NCBI GenBank assembly: GCA_023132075.1
Contig: JAGLYT010000036.1
Span: forward strand, 1 to 9,891
DNA length: 9,891 nucleotides
Origin: a bacterium
GTDB lineage: Bacteria > CBDUZB01 > JAGLHV01
Direction: 5' to 3'
Positions 5,813 through 9,891 of this stretch are shown in pieces. The notes beneath the pieces are model-generated. The model saw only the letters and a program-made list of their open reading frames with translations. It had not been told where the DNA came from and did not search any database. Numbering within the stretch: position 1 is the first letter of the stretch; each line of letters starts with the position of its first letter. The translations under genes were made by a program, and so were the position numbers.

Positions 5813-7501
5813 TTATAGTTTCCCTGAACGTAATATGGCAATAGCCAACCATAAAGCCATTGCTCCGGCAAAAAGAAACCCGATAAGCCCTAACACAGGA
5901 AGCTCGAAAAGCAAAGGACCTTTATCGACATGGATAACTATCGATGAGCCAATAATTAAAGCGGCTATAACTACACTAAAAGCAATACGGTTACTAACCT
6001 TGTCCATCTCGAAAATCAAATTTTCCAATCCTTTGTGCTCAAATTCTATCTTTAATTTTCCTTTTTTTATCTTGTTAAAGATTAAAGTTAAATCCTTAGG
6101 TAATATTCTGGTAAACCTATATAATTCTCTGGCTAATCCTCTTATTTCCCTGGCTATCATTTTAGGACTATACTTTTGTCTTATTAATTTTGTAACAAAA
6201 GGTTTTGTCCGGGTTACTGCATCAAAATCCGGATATAATTTTTTTCCTACCCCTTCTATAGTAATCAAAGCCCTGCTGAGAAGGAATAAATCAGGTGGAA
6301 TTTTAATTTTATTTTGCGAAATAACATTTAATATGTCCGGCAGAACTTTATCCATTTTTAATTCTTTTAAAGGAATTTCATAGTAGCTTTCCACTAAATC
6401 CGTCAAATCCAAACTTAATTTTTTAAAAGAAACCTCTTCATCGATTGTCCCCATCGAAATAAAAGAGTCTATTATCGCCGGTACATCCTGTCGAATAACC
6501 GCAGTTAAAATATTGGAAAGCTGCATTTTTGTTTCTTCATCAATACGCCCTACCATCCCGAAATCTATAAAAGCAATACGCTTATCTTTTAAAACAAATA
6601 TATTCCCGGGATGCGAATCGGCATGAAAAAACCCATAGGTAAATATTTGTTTTAAAACAGCATCCATTCCGTTTATAGCTATTTGCTTTCTGTCCAAACC
6701 GGCTTTTTCTATTTCCTCAACCTTACTTACTTTTATCCCTTCTATTTGCTCCATAGTCAACACTTTCTTAGTCGATAAATCATGGAATACTTTAAGAATA
6801 TAAATATTGTCATCACTTTTGAAATTTCTTCGAAATTTATCTATATTCCTTGCTTCCGTATTAAAATCTATTTCTTTTAAAAGTGTTTTTCTAAATTCAT
6901 TAACTATTTCCGGAGGATTATAGAGCCTGGTTTCTTCGATATGTCTTTCCATTAATTGGGCTAATACGCTTAAAATATTTAAATCTGCGGTAATTATTTT
7001 CTTAAGTCCCGGGCGCTGAACCTTGACTACTACTTTTTCCCCTGTTTTTAATTCCGCTAAATGTACTTGAGACAAAGAAGCAGCCGCTACGGGAGAAGAA
7101 GAAAAGGTATTGAATATTTCATTAATAGGTTTTTTGAACTCATCAAAAATCTGTTTTTCTACTTTTTCATCGGAAAAAGGAGGCACCTTATCCTGCAATT
7201 TTTCCATTTCTTTACATAGTTCCAGAGGAATTAAATCCGGTCTGATACTTAACATCTGCCCGAATTTAATAAAGGTAGGACCCAGCTCTTCTAACATTTT
7301 GCGTATTCTTACCGGGACAGGCATATCGAAAAAATCGGATTTTTTGATAGAAGCCAAACTTATTAACTTTCTACCCACAACATTTCTTTCGATATCTAAC
7401 CGGTCGATAATATAACCAAACCCATACTTACCTAATACCTGTAAGATTTGCTTCAGCCGCTGGATATTATGAATTTTCTGAATAAGATTTTCGGCGAACA
7501 A
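5813..7501 (-). CDS. AarF/ABC1/UbiB-family atypical kinase
   Basis: 562-residue protein of the ABC1/UbiB (COQ8-like) family, peripheral or anchored in the inner membrane. Members have ATPase activity linked to quinone or lipid metabolism. Motifs in order: K-F-G-Q at 79-82 in 'GPTFIKFGQMLSIRPDLIP'; the Ala-rich loop A-A-A-S at 139-142; invariant Lys160 in 'VVVKVQRPG'; 'KEIDFNTEARN' at 209-219; catalytic 'HADSHPGN' at 293-300; metal-binding D-F-G at 313-315. Two membrane helices lie in the last 60 residues, typical of the bacterial family. All key residues are present, so it should be active. The start is TTG at 7501, directly after an in-frame stop and 9 nt from an AAGGA site; no good ATG lies nearby. 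It follows a phasin-like gene by 41 nt, a pairing I recall as recurrent. I do not assign ubiB, because no quinone genes are visible. Confidence 0.94.
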   Translation of the reverse strand: MFAENLIQKIHNIQRLKQILQVLGKYGFGYIIDRLDIERNVVGRKLISLASIKKSDFFDMPVPVRIRKMLEELGPTFIKFGQMLSIRPDLIPLELCKEMEKLQDKVPPFSDEKVEKQIFDEFKKPINEIFNTFSSSPVAAASLSQVHLAELKTGEKVVVKVQRPGLKKIITADLNILSVLAQLMERHIEETRLYNPPEIVNEFRKTLLKEIDFNTEARNIDKFRRNFKSDDNIYILKVFHDLSTKKVLTMEQIEGIKVSKVEEIEKAGLDRKQIAINGMDAVLKQIFTYGFFHADSHPGNIFVLKDKRIAFIDFGMVGRIDEETKMQLSNILTAVIRQDVPAIIDSFISMGTIDEEVSFKKLSLDLTDLVESYYEIPLKELKMDKVLPDILNVISQNKIKIPPDLFLLSRALITIEGVGKKLYPDFDAVTRTKPFVTKLIRQKYSPKMIAREIRGLARELYRFTRILPKDLTLIFNKIKKGKLKIEFEHKGLENLIFEMDKVSNRIAFSVVIAALIIGSSIVIHVDKGPLLFELPVLGLIGFLFAGAMALWLAIAILRSGKL

Positions 7502-7508
7502 TTAAAAA

Positions 7509-7514
7509 TTCCTT
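7509..7514 (-). promoter_or_regulatory. Ribosome-binding site supporting the TTG start of the AarF-family gene
   Basis: AAGGAA on the minus strand, about 8 nt before the TTG at 7501. Because a stop codon lies immediately upstream in frame, this site and the TTG define the start. Confidence 0.55.
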
Positions 7515-7542
7515 TCACCAATAAAGATATCTGCTTTAAAGA

Positions 7543-7839
7543 TTATTTTTGTGCCATTTTCTTTTTTAATTGTTTGATTTCTGCTCTAAGTTCTTCTATT
7601 TCTTTTCTGGTTCCGATATTTACTTTTTCTAACACCTCTCCGGTTATCTTTTCAACTTGTTTTTTTAATTCTTTTTTACTTTTCTCTCCTTTTTTAATTA
7701 ACTCATCTACTAATTCTTTCCCTTCATCCTGCCCAATTTCCCCTTTTTTGATTAATTCATTTACTACTTCTTCTGCCTTTTCCTTAGTCGTAATCAACGT
7801 TCCTAACCCTAAATTAAACAAGTTTTTAAATGTACTCAT
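7543..7839 (-). CDS. Phasin-like / polyhydroxyalkanoate synthesis regulator family protein
   Basis: 98-residue, highly charged, helical protein without signal peptide. The N-terminus 'MSTFKNLFNLGLGTLITTKE' is a short amphipathic segment. It is followed by two similar 'VVNELIKKGEIGQDEGKELV'-type helices with the repeated 'ELIKKGE' (residues 28-34 and 47-53). From about residue 55 to the end there is heptad-like coiled coil with Lys/Glu runs. This layout matches the phasin/PhaF-type group (COG3937-like), whose members can coat polyester granules, but many occur in bacteria without granules, and no PHA synthase is seen here. ATG at 7839 has AGGAGG 8 nt upstream. It is the first gene after its promoter and is followed by the AarF-family kinase, possibly its functional partner. 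Confidence 0.85.
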   Translation of the reverse strand: MSTFKNLFNLGLGTLITTKEKAEEVVNELIKKGEIGQDEGKELVDELIKKGEKSKKELKKQVEKITGEVLEKVNIGTRKEIEELRAEIKQLKKKMAQK

Positions 7840-7907
7840 TTTGTACCCCTCCTTTCTTAATAAAAATTTTAACTGCCAATAGCAGTCGCTTTTCTTAACA
7901 TATACTA

Positions 7908-7936
7908 ACTATAAAAAAACTAAGCAGGTTTGTCAA
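7908..7936 (-). promoter_or_regulatory. Promoter of the phasin-AarF-GNAT operon
   Basis: TTGACA (7936-7931) and TATAGT (7913-7908) with a 17-nt spacer. The predicted start near 7901 leaves a leader of about 60 nt that contains a small hairpin, ACTGC-CAATA-GCAGT (7872-7886). The promoter lies 32 nt past the stop of the small membrane-protein gene. Confidence 0.75.
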
Positions 7937-7968
7937 CAAAAATTACTCTACCTCCTTTCTCATATGAA

Positions 7969-8166
7969 CTATTTTACTAAAGCCGCAATAATTATTGCCA
8001 TCCCAATTAATCCCCATAGATATCCTGACAGACAAAATAAATTATCGGGTAAGGACATCCATTTTTTAAACCAGTTTCTTGTTTCATCGGGAACAATAGA
8101 AATTATAAATCCGATAAAGATTATTAATATTCCTACTATTATTAAAAAAAAATTTGTTATTTCCAT
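7969..8166 (-). CDS. Small two-helix membrane protein (65 aa)
   Basis: Unrecognised small protein. Helix 1 covers about residues 5-26 and helix 2 about 44-63, joined by a polar loop with 'PDETRNWFKKWMSLPDN'. By the positive-inside rule the Lys/Arg-rich loop should be cytoplasmic, with both ends outside. The layout is reminiscent of the YjeT/DUF2065 group (two helices, a P..W loop and an 'LPD' segment), but this is a weak resemblance. The ATG is 6 nt after the stop of the beta-barrel gene and has no visible ribosome-binding site, so translation is probably coupled to that gene. It is likely the last gene of that operon, because a new promoter follows. Confidence 0.65.
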   Translation of the reverse strand: MEITNFFLIIVGILIIFIGFIISIVPDETRNWFKKWMSLPDNLFCLSGYLWGLIGMAIIIAALVK

Positions 8167-8172
8167 TGGTTT

Positions 8173-9513
8173 TTAAAAACTATATTTAAATTTTAAATAT
8201 ACCTCATCATTATTCTTAACTTTCCCAAAATTAGTAGTATCTTTCCCATCGATTAAATATGCTCCCAGGATTATCTCTGTGTTGTCTACAGGATAATAAT
8301 TTACTTCAGGAAAAATCATCGTTGCCGAATTATTTTCTATCTTATCCCAATCTTTAATCTCTACCCCGAAACTTAATTTGACCTTTAACTCATCGTTAAA
8401 AAATTTCTTTTCAATTCCAGCCATAAAGTAATCTTCTAAATTGCTTTTTCCTCTTTCATGAATAAATCCGTGAAGAAATTGGCTGTTGATGTAAAGACCG
8501 TTTTTAAAGGTATAATCCCAACCGGAAACATGCTTGAAATAAACTTCCTCCTTTAAGGCAATAGAGGTTTGTGTCCCCACTCCCGTCGTAAATGTTTCCA
8601 TTTTTACTTTCTCAGGTATAAAGCATGCTACCTCAGTCCAGATACCAATATCGCCAATTGCCCCTGCAAGGTCAACCCCAATTACATGCATCCTTGGATA
8701 AATCATTTCGGCTCTTATATCCACCGTCGTAGATGTAATAGGGGTTATTTCCACTTTGTTAATCAAAGGTAAATCATCCCTTCCATAAAAATAGCTGACG
8801 GATAAATCGTTGTTTAATAAATTCCCGGCTATTTTTACAGCAAGCGTTGAACTTTCTTCCGGATTATCCTCCGGTAAAATTATTGAATCAGTAAAATTGC
8901 GTAAGGTTATCCCGTCGGGAAAAGAAATAGGTGAGGAAAGCGCCGACGCCCATTCGCTGGAAGGAAGTACTGCCGGAGTAAAAAGGGGAATACATACCCC
9001 GGTAAAGGTATAACCTCCTAAATAGTAGGTCAGTTTCATAGAGTTGGTACTTAATTTTCGTCCAAAATCCATTATATCTTCCAGATCATCAGGATTGAGA
9101 TTATCCGTAGGATTAAGTTTATCGGCTGTTCCCCAGGCAATTCTTTGTCGCCCAATTTTTATATCCAGGTTTTTTAATAAAAACCCGTACAGTTCAACAT
9201 AAGCTTCTCTTACTTCCAGATTATAAGGGTCAACTATATTTTTATTATATAAATCGGCGGATGAACTAATATTTGGTAAACCAATATTACGCAACCATAT
9301 TTCACCGTAAAACTTAGAATAATCTGTTATTTTTTTGTCAAAATTCAGTGTTAAACGATTCTCATTCCAAGCCCAATCGTTTTGATCCTGAAGTAAAAAT
9401 CGTTGGTCGGTTAATAACTCACCTGATATTTTTAAATTGCTTTCTTGTGCTTTTGTAAGTTGTGTGCTTATGAGTATAAGAATAAAAAGATAAATTAAAT
9501 TTAATTGTTTCAT
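8173..9513 (-). CDS. Outer-membrane beta-barrel protein (porin-like, DUF1302-like motif)
   Basis: 446-residue exported protein. Residues 1-22 form a signal peptide (T-K-A before Gln23). The mature part is alternating hydrophobic and polar strands separated by Asn/Asp-rich turns, and it ends 'LKFKYSF', a terminal Phe typical of proteins inserted by the BAM complex. A conserved-looking block 'KIGRQRIAWGTADKLNPTD' (119-137) followed by 'NLNPDDLEDIMDFGRK' resembles the 'G.Q...WG.....NP.D' region of DUF1302-type and related outer-membrane proteins, some of which act with lipid exporters. The exact family is not certain. ATG at 9513 is only 2 nt after the glycosyltransferase stop, with no ribosome-binding site visible, so translation is probably coupled. 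The following gene is a small membrane protein. Confidence 0.8.
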   Translation of the reverse strand: MKQLNLIYLFILILISTQLTKAQESNLKISGELLTDQRFLLQDQNDWAWNENRLTLNFDKKITDYSKFYGEIWLRNIGLPNISSSADLYNKNIVDPYNLEVREAYVELYGFLLKNLDIKIGRQRIAWGTADKLNPTDNLNPDDLEDIMDFGRKLSTNSMKLTYYLGGYTFTGVCIPLFTPAVLPSSEWASALSSPISFPDGITLRNFTDSIILPEDNPEESSTLAVKIAGNLLNNDLSVSYFYGRDDLPLINKVEITPITSTTVDIRAEMIYPRMHVIGVDLAGAIGDIGIWTEVACFIPEKVKMETFTTGVGTQTSIALKEEVYFKHVSGWDYTFKNGLYINSQFLHGFIHERGKSNLEDYFMAGIEKKFFNDELKVKLSFGVEIKDWDKIENNSATMIFPEVNYYPVDNTEIILGAYLIDGKDTTNFGKVKNNDEVYLKFKYSF

Positions 9514-9515
9514 GA

Positions 9516-9891
9516 TTATATATTTTTTGAAATCGCTTTTTGTATTGTTTTTGTTATTAAATCATAATTTTGGAATGCTATCAGGGCTATTTGATGCCCT
9601 TCTTTTAAAAATTCTTTTATTGCTTTAGACGAGCTTGTTTTATCAAATTTTGTGGGATGTTTTAATCCATCTAACATTACATATTTAATTCTTTTGCCTT
9701 CGGATTGATAATAAAGATTAATAAGTGTTTCTACGCCAAACCTTGAATGTTTCATTTTATTCAGGATTGGCAGAATATCTTTTTTTAGAAGAACTCTTTC
9801 TCCTGTAAAGGATTTAAAAGGGTTATATTTATAGTTTATAAGAGTTTCCGTTGCCTGGCCCAATATCATATCTGCTTCATTTTCAATAACA
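9516..9891 (-). CDS. Glycosyltransferase family 2-like, C-terminal fragment (cut by window edge)
   Basis: The reading frame stays open to the right edge; 124 codons are visible, so the ATG at 9869 is internal and the N-terminus lies outside the window. The first visible residues 'VIENEADMILGQATET' match the 'ADMVLG' strand near the acceptor side of GT-A family 2 enzymes. 'SFTGERVLLKKDIL' and 'RFGVETLINLYY' then match the 'tG.R...' and 'gygvE' blocks in the C-terminal half of dolichol/undecaprenyl-phosphate glycosyltransferase-like proteins. The DXD motif is outside the window. No membrane helix is seen at the C-terminus, so it is probably soluble or peripheral. The stop is 2 nt before the beta-barrel gene. 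Confidence 0.75.
   Translation of the reverse strand, partial: VIENEADMILGQATETLINYKYNPFKSFTGERVLLKKDILPILNKMKHSRFGVETLINLYYQSEGKRIKYVMLDGLKHPTKFDKTSSSKAIKEFLKEGHQIALIAFQNYDLITKTIQKAISKNI

Noticed and set aside
5835-6383. 182-codon plus-strand frame opposite the AarF-family gene
   Set aside because: It is antisense to a well-supported gene with all kinase motifs, has no ribosome-binding site, and its translation shows no recognisable domain.
7937-7968. Canonical AAAGGAGGT at 7950-7958 as the start of another small gene
   Set aside because: The nearest start codons are TTGs about 11-14 nt away that open a frame of only about 14 codons lying over the promoter. The match is probably chance.
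1-9891. CRISPR arrays, insertion sequences, tRNA or rRNA genes
   Set aside because: No regularly spaced repeats, transposase-like frames with terminal repeats, or tRNA cloverleaf-like stretches were seen on reading the intergenic regions.

Overview
The window carries a tightly packed set of genes, all read on the minus strand, in AT-rich DNA with short gaps. The TonB-dependent receptor, a second predicted outer-membrane beta-barrel and cleavable signal peptides point to a diderm bacterium. The A+T-rich sequence, strong Shine-Dalgarno sites on the left two thirds and clear sigma70-type promoters would fit an uncultivated or anaerobic lineage, but nothing here fixes the phylum.

Right to left, in the direction of transcription: (1) 9891-7969 is the tail of an operon cut by the window edge. 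It holds the C-terminal end of a family 2-like glycosyltransferase, an outer-membrane beta-barrel protein 2 nt later, and a 65-residue two-helix membrane protein 6 nt after that. (2) A promoter at 7908-7936 starts a three-gene operon: a phasin-like coiled-coil protein, an AarF/ABC1/UbiB-family atypical kinase with two C-terminal membrane helices, and a two-part GNAT-type acyltransferase. (3) A promoter at 4623-4652 drives a periplasmic substrate-binding protein of the TrpX/PF04392 type followed by a TonB-dependent receptor, with no permease or ATPase gene beside them. (4) A promoter at 1555-1584 drives the acetolactate synthase large-subunit gene ilvB, which runs off the left edge.

The most interesting part is the roughly 400-nt leader of ilvB (1146-1548). 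It contains two complete attenuation modules in a row. Each has a 28-codon leader ORF rich in branched-chain codons (1422-1508, Ile plus Val; 1243-1329, a Val run), followed by a strong intrinsic terminator (1364-1403 and 1189-1222). The terminator arms of the two modules are nearly the same sequence and could cross-pair, so the modules may be coupled. The first leader ORF has its ribosome-binding site and start codon inside a long inverted repeat. The second ends in Gly-Arg-Pro-Pro-Pro-Gln-Gly, a likely ribosome-stalling motif. The promoter region of this leader is also repeated, with 48 of 56 bases the same, in front of the substrate-binding-protein gene.

Apart from the two attenuators I see no convincing intrinsic terminator, so readthrough between the transcription units is possible.
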